A stretch of 64,000 bases of DNA from JBGAQP01 sp044220635 (GTDB taxonomy: Bacteria > Pseudomonadota > Gammaproteobacteria > Burkholderiales > Usitatibacteraceae), in the NCBI GenBank assembly GCA_044220635.1, contig JBGAQP010000005.1:1-64000 (forward strand). The letters run 5' to 3'. Below are positions 55,237 to 63,676 of this stretch, one piece after another (position 1 is the stretch's first letter; each line of letters starts with the position of its first letter). Made by a program: the position numbers and the translations under genes. Under the pieces are notes generated by a model. It searched no databases. It worked only from the letters and a program-made list of their open reading frames with translations, and was not told where the DNA came from.

Positions 55237-55254
55237 ATGTCACTTTTGTTACAG
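55237..55254 (-). promoter_or_regulatory. Possible PHO box upstream of the Na/Pi cotransporter gene
   Basis: On the minus strand CTGTAAC-N4-GTGACAT matches the CTGTCAT direct-repeat consensus at 10 of 14 positions. Its spacing to a -10 is uncertain, so this is only a candidate PhoB site. Confidence 0.35.
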
Positions 55255-55265
55255 CGATCAATCCC

Positions 55266-56723
55266 TCAGGCCCACGGCAGGCTGTAGGTCTTCACGTTCG
55301 TGAAGCTCTTCATCGCCTCCTGCACGCCTTCCTTGTAGCCCAGGCCCGAGTCCTTGATGCCGCCGAAGGGCGTGAGCTCCAGGCGGTAGCCGGGCACCTC
55401 GCGCACGTTGACGGTGCCGACGTTCAACTCCGCGACGAAGCGGTTGATGTAGTCGAGCCGGTTCGTGCAGACCGCGGAGGACAGGCCGAAGGCGGTGCCG
55501 TTCGAGATGGCGATCGCCTCCTCGATCGAGCGGAAGCGGATCACGGGCGAGACCGGCCCGAAGGTCTCCTCGCGCACGACCGTCATGCCGGGCACGACGC
55601 GGTCGATGACCGTGGGCGAGTAGAGTGCGCCCCGGCGGACGTTGCCGACGAGCAGCCGCGCGCCCTCGGCGCAGGCCTCGTCGACGCGGGTCTCGAAGAG
55701 GCGGGCGGCCGCCTCGTCGATCACGGTTCCCATCTCGATCCCGCGGTCCATCGGGTCGCCGTAGCTCCAGGCCTTCGTCTTCTCCACGAGGAGCTCGACG
55801 AAGCGCTCCGCGACGGCCTCGTGCACGAGGATGCGCTTCACCGCGGTGCAGCGCTGGCCGCTGTTCCTGTAGGAGCCCTGGGCGGCGAGGCCCGCGGCCT
55901 CCTCGAGGTCCGCGTCCTCCATGACGATGATCGGGTCGTTGCCGCCGAGCTCGAGCACCATCCTCCGGTAGCCCGCCTTCGCGGCGATGGCCTTGCCGAT
56001 CGCCACGCCGCCCGTGAAGGTGACGAGGTCCGCGTGTTCGTTGGTGACCAGCTCGTCGGCGATCTCGCGCGGGTCGCCCGTGACCACCTGGAGCATCTCC
56101 GGCGGAAGCCCCGCCTCGTGGAGCAGGTCCGCGAGGTAGTACGCCGACAGCGGCACCTTCTCCGAGGGCTTGAGCACCATGCGGTTGCCCGTGGCGATCG
56201 AGGGGGCGACCTTGTGGGCGACCTGGTTCATCGGGTGGTTGAAGGGCGTGATCGCGGTGATGACGCCGAGCAGGGGATCGCGCTGCGTGAACACGCGCCG
56301 CTTCTTGCCGTGGGGCGTGAGGTCGCAGGAGAAGACCTGGCCGTCGTCCTTCAGGGCCTCGGCGGCCGCGAAGTCGAGCACGTCGCACACGCGGCCCACT
56401 TCGTAGACCGAGTCCTTCTTGCACAGGCCCGATTCCGCGGTGATGAGGTCGGAGGCCTCCTCCACCCGGCCGCGCAGCGCCGCCGCGGCCTTGCGCAGGA
56501 TCGTCGCGCGCTCGTAGCGGGTGAGGGTGCACTTCCAGGGGCGCGCGATGGCGAAGGCGCGGCGCACGTCCTCCACGCCGGCGCGGGCGACCGTTCCCAC
56601 CAGCTCCCCGTTCCAGGGGTTGAAGACTTCCAGCACGCGCTCGCGCGCGAGCTTCTCGCCGCCGATCCTCAGGCCCTCGGCGCGGAAGAGGGGGCTGCGG
56701 GGGGGCTTGGGCACCGCGCTCAT
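55266..56723 (-). CDS. phnY: Phosphonoacetaldehyde dehydrogenase
   Basis: This 485-residue ALDH-superfamily enzyme has NHPMNQVAHKVAPSIATGN, the general base in LELGGNDPI, the nucleophile in NSGQRCTAVKRILV and EETFGPVSPVI. The two neighbouring genes, phosphonoacetate hydrolase and phosphonoacetaldehyde hydrolase, make phosphonoacetaldehyde dehydrogenase the best assignment: it forms phosphonoacetate with NAD. The ATG at 56723 sits in an ATGA overlap with phnA. The name follows the bacterial phnA-phnY usage; phnY is also used for an unrelated dioxygenase elsewhere. Confidence 0.87.
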   Translation of the reverse strand: MSAVPKPPRSPLFRAEGLRIGGEKLARERVLEVFNPWNGELVGTVARAGVEDVRRAFAIARPWKCTLTRYERATILRKAAAALRGRVEEASDLITAESGLCKKDSVYEVGRVCDVLDFAAAEALKDDGQVFSCDLTPHGKKRRVFTQRDPLLGVITAITPFNHPMNQVAHKVAPSIATGNRMVLKPSEKVPLSAYYLADLLHEAGLPPEMLQVVTGDPREIADELVTNEHADLVTFTGGVAIGKAIAAKAGYRRMVLELGGNDPIIVMEDADLEEAAGLAAQGSYRNSGQRCTAVKRILVHEAVAERFVELLVEKTKAWSYGDPMDRGIEMGTVIDEAAARLFETRVDEACAEGARLLVGNVRRGALYSPTVIDRVVPGMTVVREETFGPVSPVIRFRSIEEAIAISNGTAFGLSSAVCTNRLDYINRFVAELNVGTVNVREVPGYRLELTPFGGIKDSGLGYKEGVQEAMKSFTNVKTYSLPWA

Positions 56724-57982
56724 GCTCCGTGCACCGCCGCGGCGGCCGTGCCGGCGCGCGCGCGGGTTTCCGTGTGGTTGAGCGCGATGTCGAGGATGTC
56801 GAAATTGCGCGGCCGCGCCCTGCCGGGAAGGCCGGCGGTGTGGCGGTTGAAGAGCAGCGGCACCGCCTGCTCCGAGATGCCGCCGTGGGAGCGCAGGGGC
56901 GCGTCGAGCCCCGAGAGGTCGTGGCGCGAGGCGCTCGTGCCCAGGACCACGTGCCTGCCGGAAACCACGACGAGATCGCCCATGCGGTCGGGCGGGAGCT
57001 CGAAGCGCGCGCAGGCCTCCGCGTTGCCGAGCACCAGCTCGATGCCCTGCATCCCGGCGAGGCGATGGGCGATGTCCGAGCGCTCGTCGGCATCGAGGTA
57101 GATGGTGGCGAAGGAGCCGAGCGCCCCGTGGTGCACGACGTAGGGATCCGTGATCGGCAGGATCACGCGCGCGCGCCCCGCCCCCATCCACTGGTCGATG
57201 AGGTCCTGGAGGTAGATGACGTTGGGCCGGCCGTCGGGAAGCGTCTTCGCGTTCATCCCGTGGTCCGCGGTGAGCGCGATCGCGGCCCCCAGGGCGTCGA
57301 GCTTCGCGAGATAGCGGTCCATCATCTCGTAGAACGCATTCGCCCCATCGGTACCCGGCGCGAACTTGTGCTGGACGTAGTCCGTCGTCGACAGGTACAT
57401 GAGGTCGGGGCGGCGCGTCTCCATGAGCTTCACGCCGGCGGCGAACACGAACTCCGAGAGCGCCGCGCTGTAGACCGAGGGCACGGGCAGGCCGACGAGC
57501 TCGAGCACGTTCTCGATGCCGTTTTCGGCGAGCGTGGCCTCCGCCGCCTTCTCCGAGGAGAAGCAGATGCCCGCGAGCTTGTGGCCGAGGAGCTTCCTCA
57601 GCTTGTCCTTGGCGGTCACCACCGCGACCTTGGCCCCCGCGTCGGCGAAGGCGGCGAGCACGGTGCCCGCGCGCAGGTACTTCGGGTCGTTCATCATCAC
57701 TTCCGCGCCCGCCTCGCGGTCGTAGAAGTAGTTGCCGCAGATGCCGTGCACCGCGGGCGGCACGCCGGTGACGATCGAGAGGTTGTTCGGGTTCGTGAAG
57801 CTCGGGACCACGCAGTCGCCCTTGAAGACGGAGCCGTAGGCGAGCAGCCTCGCGAGATAGGGCGAGCGCCCCGAGGCGGCGGCCCGCTCGAGGTACTCGT
57901 ACTCGCAGCCGTCCACGCACACCACGACGAGCGGCTCCGCCATCCAGTGGTAGGTCCGGCCGTTCACGTCGATCGTCTTCAT
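56720..57982 (-). CDS. phnA: Phosphonoacetate hydrolase
   Basis: This 420-residue alkaline-phosphatase-superfamily zinc enzyme cleaves phosphonoacetate to acetate and phosphate. The first metal Asp is in VVCVDGCEYEYLE, the nucleophilic Thr in SFTNPNNLSIVTG, and further ligands in STTDYVQHK, LTADHGMN and RSHGGISEQ. The N-terminus (IDVNGRTYHW) and length match the family. It lies 41 bases after phnX and overlaps phnY, giving a complete route from phosphonoacetaldehyde to acetate and phosphate. Confidence 0.92.
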   Translation of the reverse strand: MKTIDVNGRTYHWMAEPLVVVCVDGCEYEYLERAAASGRSPYLARLLAYGSVFKGDCVVPSFTNPNNLSIVTGVPPAVHGICGNYFYDREAGAEVMMNDPKYLRAGTVLAAFADAGAKVAVVTAKDKLRKLLGHKLAGICFSSEKAAEATLAENGIENVLELVGLPVPSVYSAALSEFVFAAGVKLMETRRPDLMYLSTTDYVQHKFAPGTDGANAFYEMMDRYLAKLDALGAAIALTADHGMNAKTLPDGRPNVIYLQDLIDQWMGAGRARVILPITDPYVVHHGALGSFATIYLDADERSDIAHRLAGMQGIELVLGNAEACARFELPPDRMGDLVVVSGRHVVLGTSASRHDLSGLDAPLRSHGGISEQAVPLLFNRHTAGLPGRARPRNFDILDIALNHTETRARAGTAAAAVHGA

Positions 57983-58023
57983 CGTCTCGTCTTCGTCGCG
58001 TTGCGGGTTCGCGGGGCCGCGGC

Positions 58024-58854
58024 CTAGGGATGCTCGCCGCGGGACAGCCGTTGCTGGATGTCGTCGAGGCAGGGCATGACCTCGGCGATGCTGTCGACCA
58101 CGTAATGGGCTCCGGCCTGCCACATGCGCGTGCAGGCGCGCTCGCGCCGGCGCGCGAAATCGGCGGGATCGAGCTTTCTCACCTCCGCGAGCGGCAATCC
58201 GATCTCGTTGCCCGACACCGCGAGGCCGATGGTCCACATGCCGGCGTTGAGGCCTTCCTCGACGCCGGGGGTCGTGTCGTCGATCTTCACGCAGGCCTCG
58301 ACCGGGGAGACCTGCAGGTTGATCACGTTCTGCAGGCACATGAAGGGGTAGGGGCGGCCGGCGGGCACGTCGCTCGCGCACACGGTGGAATCCGGCGCGT
58401 AGCCCTGGCGCGCGGCGTCCTTCAGGTTGATCTCCATCATCTCCCGCAGGTACCCGGTGGTGGAGCCGATCTTCATGCCCCGCTTCCTCATCTCGGCCAC
58501 CGCCTCGAGCGCCCCGGGGATCATCTCCGAGTACTGCGAGAGGCAGGCGAGCTGCAGGGGGACGAAGTCGGCGAACATCTTCTCGACGTCGGAATCGTCC
58601 GGGTAGCGGCCGTGCTGCTGGTGCCAGCGCGCGCGCACGGACTCGAGCTGCGAGATCTTCTGGATGTGCACGCGCTTGTGCGCGCCCATGGGCGCGCGCG
58701 CCTCCTCGATGGTGATCGGCACGCCCTTCCTCCGGTAGACCTCGACGAAGACGACGGCGGGCGCCATGCACCCGTAGTCCATGGTCGTGCCGGCCCAGTC
58801 GAGGAGGACGGCCTGGATCGGGCCGCGGTAGCGCCTTTGGTAGGTGAAGGACAT
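58024..58854 (-). CDS. phnX: Phosphonoacetaldehyde hydrolase (phosphonatase)
   Basis: This 276-residue HAD-family enzyme hydrolyses phosphonoacetaldehyde to acetaldehyde and phosphate. The nucleophile Asp is in LLDWAGTTMDYG, the Schiff-base Lys in MGAHKRVHI, a core Thr in GSTTGYLREMM and the Mg site in KIDDTTPGVEEG. It starts at ATG 58854 close behind the GntR regulator. With phnA/phnY the cell has two ways to use phosphonoacetaldehyde. The transaminase phnW that would supply it from 2-aminoethylphosphonate is not in this window. Confidence 0.92.
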   Translation of the reverse strand: MSFTYQRRYRGPIQAVLLDWAGTTMDYGCMAPAVVFVEVYRRKGVPITIEEARAPMGAHKRVHIQKISQLESVRARWHQQHGRYPDDSDVEKMFADFVPLQLACLSQYSEMIPGALEAVAEMRKRGMKIGSTTGYLREMMEINLKDAARQGYAPDSTVCASDVPAGRPYPFMCLQNVINLQVSPVEACVKIDDTTPGVEEGLNAGMWTIGLAVSGNEIGLPLAEVRKLDPADFARRRERACTRMWQAGAHYVVDSIAEVMPCLDDIQQRLSRGEHP

Positions 58855-58884
58855 GGGGGAGGTCTCCCGGGTTCGGGGTCGGCT

Positions 58885-59616
58885 TCAGGACGCGCCGCGC
58901 GCGGCGCGCCTCGGGCGGCCCGGCTCGGGCGACTCGAGGGCGGCGTGCAGGCGGTCCCGGCTCTCCATGGCGTGCGCGTAGAGCAGCCGCGAGGCGCGTT
59001 CGCCGTCGCCGGCTTCGAGCGCGTCCACGATCTGCGCATGCTCGCGCGTCGAGATGGGGAAGCTGTCGGCGCCGCGCGCGAGCGTCTCGCGGCGGTAGAG
59101 GTGCAGCTCGTTCACGAGGCGGCGGTAGGCCGCGAGCAGCGTCCCGTTGCCGGTGGTCTCGGCGAGCAGGTCGTGGAAGCGGACGTTGAGCGGGTAGTAG
59201 TCGTCCACGCTCTTCGCGCGGGCCGCCTGCTGCATCTCCCGCAGCAGGGCCCGAAGCTCGGCGACCCTCGCCGGCGTGACGCGCGCGGCGGCGAGCCGCC
59301 CGATCAGCTCGTCGAGCCCCGCGCGGACCTCGTAGATCTCGTCGGCCTCGGCGATCGAGACCTGGCGCACGAAGACGCCGCGGTTCTTCTCGGTGACCAC
59401 GAGCCCGGCCTGCTCGAGCGCGCGGAACGCCTCGCGCACCGGGCCCCGGGAGACGCTCAGCTCGCCCGCCACGTCGACCTCGTTCAGCTTCTCGCCGGGG
59501 GCGAGCTCGCCCGAGAGGATCCGGCGCTCGAGCTCGCGGCGCACGAGGGAAGTGAGGGAATGGCTCTGCAGCAGCTCGATGGCCGCCGAGGCGGGAGGGG
59601 GGGAGGAATTCACCAT
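58885..59616 (-). CDS. GntR-family (FCD-type) transcriptional regulator
   Basis: This 243-residue protein has an N-terminal winged helix (LVRRELERRILSGELAPGEKLNEVDVAGELSVSRGPVREAFRALEQAGLV) and a helical C-terminal FCD ligand domain with His/Asp metal residues (RFHDLLAETTGN, EHAQIVDALEAGD). ATG 59616 gives the normal family N-terminus. Earlier in-frame ATGs (59655, 59718) would place coding sequence over the promoter. It lies between two divergent phosphonate operons and probably represses them until a phosphonate intermediate binds. Confidence 0.88.
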   Translation of the reverse strand: MVNSSPPPASAAIELLQSHSLTSLVRRELERRILSGELAPGEKLNEVDVAGELSVSRGPVREAFRALEQAGLVVTEKNRGVFVRQVSIAEADEIYEVRAGLDELIGRLAAARVTPARVAELRALLREMQQAARAKSVDDYYPLNVRFHDLLAETTGNGTLLAAYRRLVNELHLYRRETLARGADSFPISTREHAQIVDALEAGDGERASRLLYAHAMESRDRLHAALESPEPGRPRRAARGAS

Positions 59617-59648
59617 GCCGTCATCCGCGCGGGATAGGATCGCGCTTC

Positions 59649-59677
59649 TTGACATTAGAAGGTCCGGTTTGTAGATT
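59649..59677 (+). promoter_or_regulatory. Sigma-70 promoter for the phnCDE operon
   Basis: TTGACA (59649-59654), a 17-base spacer and TAGATT (59672-59677) form a good promoter reading toward phnC, about 120 bases upstream of its start. Confidence 0.6.
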
Positions 59678-59682
59678 GTCAA
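59654..59682 (-). promoter_or_regulatory. Sigma-70 promoter for the gntR-phnXAY operon
   Basis: On the minus strand TTGACA (59682-59677), 17 bases and TCTAAT (59659-59654) make a near-consensus promoter. It overlaps the divergent promoter almost completely. Confidence 0.65.
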
Positions 59683-59688
59683 CAATCT
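59673..59688. promoter_or_regulatory. Palindromic operator candidate for the GntR regulator
   Basis: AGATTGTCAACAATCT is a perfect 16-base palindrome. Its centre TTGTCAACAA resembles sites of FCD-type GntR proteins (TTGT-N2-ACAA). It covers the -10 of one promoter and the -35 of the other, so one bound dimer could block both. Confidence 0.6.
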
Positions 59689-59800
59689 GACACAAGAGCA
59701 GTCTACGGTGCGGCGCATGACGAACGCATGTCAGCCAGCCGCATCACCCAGGAGGGGCGCGGGCCGCGCCCGGTGGCAACGAACCGAGCGCGAGACACCG

Positions 59801-60655
59801 ATGAGCACCGGCGCGAGCCTCGCCATCCGCAAGCTGTCGAAGTCCTTCGGCGCCCCCACCCTGGCGCTCAAGGAGGTCGACCTCGACCTTTCGCCCGGCG
59901 AGATGGTGGCGCTCATCGGCGCCTCGGGCTCCGGAAAGTCCACCCTGCTCAGGCACGTCGCGGGATTCGTCGGCGGCGAGCGCGGGTCCGGCGAGCTGCG
60001 CGTGGGCGAGCGCGTCATGCAGTCCGACGGGCGCATCGCCCCGGGCATCCGGGGGCTCAGGGCCGACGTCGGCTTCGTCTTCCAGCAGTTCAACCTCGTC
60101 GGGCGCCTCACCGTGATGACCAACGTGCTCGTGGGGCTGCTGCCGCGCGTGCCGTGGTGGCGAAGCCTCACGATGCGCTTCACCGCCGCCGAGAGGGCCG
60201 AGGCCTGGCTCGCGCTGAAGAGCGTGGGCATCGAGGACCTCGCCTGGCAGCGCGCGAGCACGCTCTCCGGCGGCCAGCAGCAGCGCGTCGCGATCGCTCG
60301 CGCGCTCGTGCAGCGCGCCCGCATCATCCTCGCCGACGAGCCCATCGCCTCGCTCGACCCCGAGAGCGCGAGGAACGTGATGGAGATCCTCTCGCGCATC
60401 AACCGCGAGCACGGCATCACCGTGCTGGTCTCGCTCCACCAGGTCCAGTTCGCGCGGCGCTACTGCGCGCGCACCGTGGCCCTGAGGCTCGGCGAGGTCG
60501 TCTACGACGGCCCGTCGGCGGAGCTCACCGCGCCGCTGCTGCGCAACCTCTACGGCGCCGCGGTCGACGAGATGCTCGACGGCACGGAGGCGATCCACGC
60601 CGTGATGAACGACCCCGTCCTCGAGGCCACCCTGGCCGCGCGGGCGAGTGCCTGA
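59801..60655 (+). CDS. phnC: Phosphonate ABC transporter, ATP-binding protein
   Basis: This 284-residue ABC ATPase has Walker A GASGSGKST, Q-loop VFQQFNLVGRLTV, signature LSGGQQQRVAIARAL, Walker B RIILADEPIASLDPE and switch His in VSLHQVQFA. It powers import of phosphonates through PhnE. ATG 59801 (STGASLAIRKLSKSFG) was chosen as the family N-terminus; an upstream in-frame ATG at 59708 adds an Arg-rich stretch with no homology. Its -35/-10 promoter lies about 125 bases upstream. Confidence 0.93.
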   Translation: MSTGASLAIRKLSKSFGAPTLALKEVDLDLSPGEMVALIGASGSGKSTLLRHVAGFVGGERGSGELRVGERVMQSDGRIAPGIRGLRADVGFVFQQFNLVGRLTVMTNVLVGLLPRVPWWRSLTMRFTAAERAEAWLALKSVGIEDLAWQRASTLSGGQQQRVAIARALVQRARIILADEPIASLDPESARNVMEILSRINREHGITVLVSLHQVQFARRYCARTVALRLGEVVYDGPSAELTAPLLRNLYGAAVDEMLDGTEAIHAVMNDPVLEATLAARASA

Positions 60656-60693
60656 AGAAGCCCCAACCGCCGCAACCGAGGAGGAGTATCGAC

Positions 60694-61653
60694 ATGAACA
60701 TCCGCATCCGCGCCGCCCTCGGCGCCGCCGCCGCGCTTTTCGCGGGCGCGGTCGCCGCGCAGGAAATCAACTTCGGCATCATTTCCACCGACAAGAGCGC
60801 GGCGATCAAGTCGCTCTGGGACCCGTTCATCGAGGACATGCAGAAGCAGACGGGCCTGAAGGTGAACGCGTTCTTCGCCACCGACTACACCGGGATCATC
60901 GAGGCCCAGCGCTTCAACAAGGTGCAGGTCGCCTGGTACGGCAACAAGAGCGCCATCGAGGCCGTGGACCGCGCCAACGGCGAGGTGTTCGCGCAGTTCA
61001 TCGACCTGCACGGCACGCCCGGCTACTACAGCTACATCATCACCCACCGCGACAGCCCCCTCAATTCGCTCGACGACATGTTCAAGCGCGGCAAGGAGCT
61101 GAGCTTCGGCGCCGGCGACCCGCAGTCGACCTCGGGCACCCTGGTTCCCGGCTACTACGTCTTCACGCAGCGCGGCCTCGAGGCGAAGGACGTCTTCAAG
61201 GTGGTCCGCCCCGCCTCGCACGGCGTGAACCTGCTCGCGGTGCTCAACAAGCAGGTGGACGTGGCGACCAACAACAGCGAGGAGCTCGACAAGCTCAAGC
61301 TCAAGGACCCGGCCAAGCGCGCGGAGGTGAAGATCCTCTGGACTTCCCCCCTCATCCCGCGCGATCCGCTGGTGTGGCGCAAGGACCTCCCCGCGGACGT
61401 GAAGGCGAAGATCAAGAAGTTCGTCACCGGCTACGGCAAGGACGAGCGCGAGAAGGCGATCCTCAAGGGGATGCAGCAGATCGCGGGCTTCCGCGAGTCC
61501 ACCGACGCGCAGCTCATCCCGATCCGCCAGCTCGAGCTCGCCAAGGACCGCAAGAAGGTCGAGGGCGACGGCACGCTCTCGAGCGCCGAGCGCACCGCCA
61601 AGCTCAAGGCGATCGACGACAAGCTCGCCGCGCTCGCCAAACAGGGCCAGTGA
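60694..61653 (+). CDS. phnD: Phosphonate ABC transporter, substrate-binding protein
   Basis: This 319-residue periplasmic protein has a signal peptide (LGAAAALFAGAVAAQ) and the PhnD-type fold: INFGIISTDKSAAIKSLWDPFI, FFATDYTGIIEAQRFNKVQVAWYGNKSAIEA and SFGAGDPQSTSGTLVPGYY with the ligand-contacting Ser/Thr run. It captures alkylphosphonates such as 2-aminoethylphosphonate. GAGGAGG lies about ten bases before the ATG. It overlaps phnE by four bases (GTGA). Confidence 0.92.
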   Translation: MNIRIRAALGAAAALFAGAVAAQEINFGIISTDKSAAIKSLWDPFIEDMQKQTGLKVNAFFATDYTGIIEAQRFNKVQVAWYGNKSAIEAVDRANGEVFAQFIDLHGTPGYYSYIITHRDSPLNSLDDMFKRGKELSFGAGDPQSTSGTLVPGYYVFTQRGLEAKDVFKVVRPASHGVNLLAVLNKQVDVATNNSEELDKLKLKDPAKRAEVKILWTSPLIPRDPLVWRKDLPADVKAKIKKFVTGYGKDEREKAILKGMQQIAGFRESTDAQLIPIRQLELAKDRKKVEGDGTLSSAERTAKLKAIDDKLAALAKQGQ

Positions 61654-62459
61654 GCCGCGCCACGATCCCGGTCCCCCCCGCGGCGCTCGCGCCGCCGGGG
61701 GCGGGCAAGCGAACCCTCGCCCAGGCCTGCGGCTGGGCGGCGTTCGCGCTCGTGCTGATGTGGGCCTGGAAGGGCGCGGACATGCGCCCGCTCGACCTCG
61801 CCAAGGACTCGGGGAACATGGCGACGTTCCTCACCGAGTTCTTCCCGCCGGATTTCCGCGAATGGCGCTCGTACCTGCGCGAGATGATCGTCACGGTGCA
61901 CATCGCCGTCTGGGGGACGCTGCTCGCGATCGTGTGCGCCGTCCCCTTCGGGCTGCTGTCGTCGGCGAACATCGTCCCGATGTGGGTCTACCAGCCCGTG
62001 CGCCGGCTGATGGACGCCTGCCGCGCGATCAACGAGCTCGTGTTCGCGATGCTCTTCATCGTCGCGGTGGGCCTGGGGCCCTTCGCCGGGGTGCTCGCGC
62101 TCTGGGTGCACACGACGGGCACGCTCGCCAAGCTCTTCGCGGAGGCCGTGGAGGCGATCGACCCGCGGCCGGTCGAGGGCGTGCGCGCCACGGGCGCCTC
62201 CGCCCTCGAGGAGATCCTCTACGGCGTGATCCCGCAGGTGCTGCCGCTGTGGATCTCCTACTCGCTCTACCGGTTCGAGTCGAACGTGCGCTCGGCCTCC
62301 GTCGTGGGCATGGTGGGGGCGGGCGGCATCGGCGTGATCCTCTACGAGGTGATCCGCGGCTTCGAGTACGCCCAGACCTGCGCCGTGATCCTCATCATCA
62401 TCGTCTTCGTGAGCTCGATCGACCTGCTCTCGGCGCGGGTGCGCAGGATCTTCATCTGA
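61650..62459 (+). CDS. phnE: Phosphonate ABC transporter, permease
   Basis: This 269-residue permease starts at GTG 61650 inside the phnD stop. About six membrane helices are present. The ABC-permease coupling loop is visible as EAVEAIDPRPVEGVRATGAS, followed by the PhnE segment YSLYRFESNVRSASVVGMVGAGGIG. It forms the channel for PhnCDE import. Confidence 0.92.
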   Translation: MSRATIPVPPAALAPPGAGKRTLAQACGWAAFALVLMWAWKGADMRPLDLAKDSGNMATFLTEFFPPDFREWRSYLREMIVTVHIAVWGTLLAIVCAVPFGLLSSANIVPMWVYQPVRRLMDACRAINELVFAMLFIVAVGLGPFAGVLALWVHTTGTLAKLFAEAVEAIDPRPVEGVRATGASALEEILYGVIPQVLPLWISYSLYRFESNVRSASVVGMVGAGGIGVILYEVIRGFEYAQTCAVILIIIVFVSSIDLLSARVRRIFI

Positions 62460-62461
62460 CG

Positions 62462-63571
62462 ATGTGGCGCTTCCACAACCCGGTCCGGATCCGCTTCGGC
62501 TGGGACGCCCTCGACGCCCTTCCCGAGGCGCTCGGGGGGCGCGAGGCGGTGCTCGTGATCTTCCCCGAGGCGCGCTCGACGGGCCTCGAGGACCGCGTGT
62601 CGGCGTTGCTCGGCGCGCGGCTGCGCGAGACGGTCCGCGACGTCGAACCCAATCCCGAGGCCGGCTGGTTCCGCTCGCGCTATGCGGGCTTCTGGTCCCG
62701 GAACGCGGGTGCCGCGCTCGTCGCCGTCGGCGGCGGGAGCGTGATCGACACCGCGAAGCTGCTCGCGGCGGGCGTCGCCTCGGGCTCCTTCGAGGACGTC
62801 TTCGCCGCCCTCGCCGCGGGCCGCCAGCCCGAGGTGGCGCGGGCCATGCCGCTCGTCGCCGTGCCCACGACGGCGGGGACCGGAAGCGAGGTGACGCCCT
62901 GGGCCACGCTCTGGGACCGCGGCTCCGAGACGCCGAGGAAGTACTCGCTGCACGTGGACGAGGCCTGGCCGCGCGAGGCGATCGTGGACCCCGCGCTCGC
63001 GCTCTCGGCGCCGATGGCGGTGACGCGCAACAGCGCGCTCGACGCGCTCTCGCACTCGCTCGAGTCGATCTGGAACGTGAACGCGAACCCGGTTTCGGAC
63101 ACGCTCGCGCTGGAAGCGGCGCGCACGGTGATCGCCACGCTCCCGCGCCTGCTCGCCGACCCGGGCAACCGGGAGCTGCGCACCGCGATGTCGCGCGCGA
63201 GCCTCATGGCGGGTCTCGCGTTCAGCAACACCCGCACCGCGCTCGCGCATTCCATCTCCTACGAGATGACGCTGCGCCACGGCCTGCCCCACGGCCTCGC
63301 CTGCTCCTTCCCGCTGCCCCTCGTCTGGCGGCTCGCGGCCGGGGCGGACGCGGCCCGCGACCGCGTGCTCGAGGGCGTCTTCGGCCCGGGCGTGGCCGAG
63401 CCCTGGACGCGGCTCGCGCAGTTCCTGGGGTCGGTCGGCGTCGCGACCGGGTTCCGCGACTACGGCGTCGCGCAGGAAGAAGCGCGCGGAATCGTCGAGT
63501 TCGCCCTGGGCGGGGCCCGGGGGCGCAACTTCATCAACCCGGCGCCGCGGCTCGACGAGACCCTCGCCTGA
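62462..63571 (+). CDS. Phosphonate metabolism-associated iron-containing alcohol dehydrogenase
   Basis: This 369-residue group III alcohol dehydrogenase has VAVGGGSVIDTAKLLAAG and PTTAGTGSEVTPWATLWD, with metal ligands around SALDALSHSLES and HGLPHGLACSF. A family of these enzymes is consistently found in phosphonate loci and is thought to interconvert phosphonoacetaldehyde and hydroxyethylphosphonate (not shown here). It begins two bases after phnE, so it is in the same operon. It differs clearly from the iron dehydrogenase at 41953. Confidence 0.88.
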   Translation: MWRFHNPVRIRFGWDALDALPEALGGREAVLVIFPEARSTGLEDRVSALLGARLRETVRDVEPNPEAGWFRSRYAGFWSRNAGAALVAVGGGSVIDTAKLLAAGVASGSFEDVFAALAAGRQPEVARAMPLVAVPTTAGTGSEVTPWATLWDRGSETPRKYSLHVDEAWPREAIVDPALALSAPMAVTRNSALDALSHSLESIWNVNANPVSDTLALEAARTVIATLPRLLADPGNRELRTAMSRASLMAGLAFSNTRTALAHSISYEMTLRHGLPHGLACSFPLPLVWRLAAGADAARDRVLEGVFGPGVAEPWTRLAQFLGSVGVATGFRDYGVAQEEARGIVEFALGGARGRNFINPAPRLDETLA

Positions 63572-63581
63572 GGCCGGGGTC

Positions 63582-63609
63582 TTGCGGCGCGGCGCAAAGA
63601 GGCGATAAT
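63582..63609 (+). promoter_or_regulatory. Possible promoter for the downstream substrate-binding protein
   Basis: TTGCGG (63582), a 16-base spacer and GATAAT (63604-63609) lie in the 105-base gap after the alcohol dehydrogenase. The -35 is only half matched. Confidence 0.4.
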
Positions 63610-63676
63610 CGCCACTCCGCACCAGAGCATCCCACCCGGCACCGATCCGAAACCCCACCGATCCAGGGAGAAAACG

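Noticed and set aside
59708..59800. N-terminal extension of phnC from an upstream ATG
   Set aside because: It gives an Arg-rich stretch without homology. The family start at 59801 is better.
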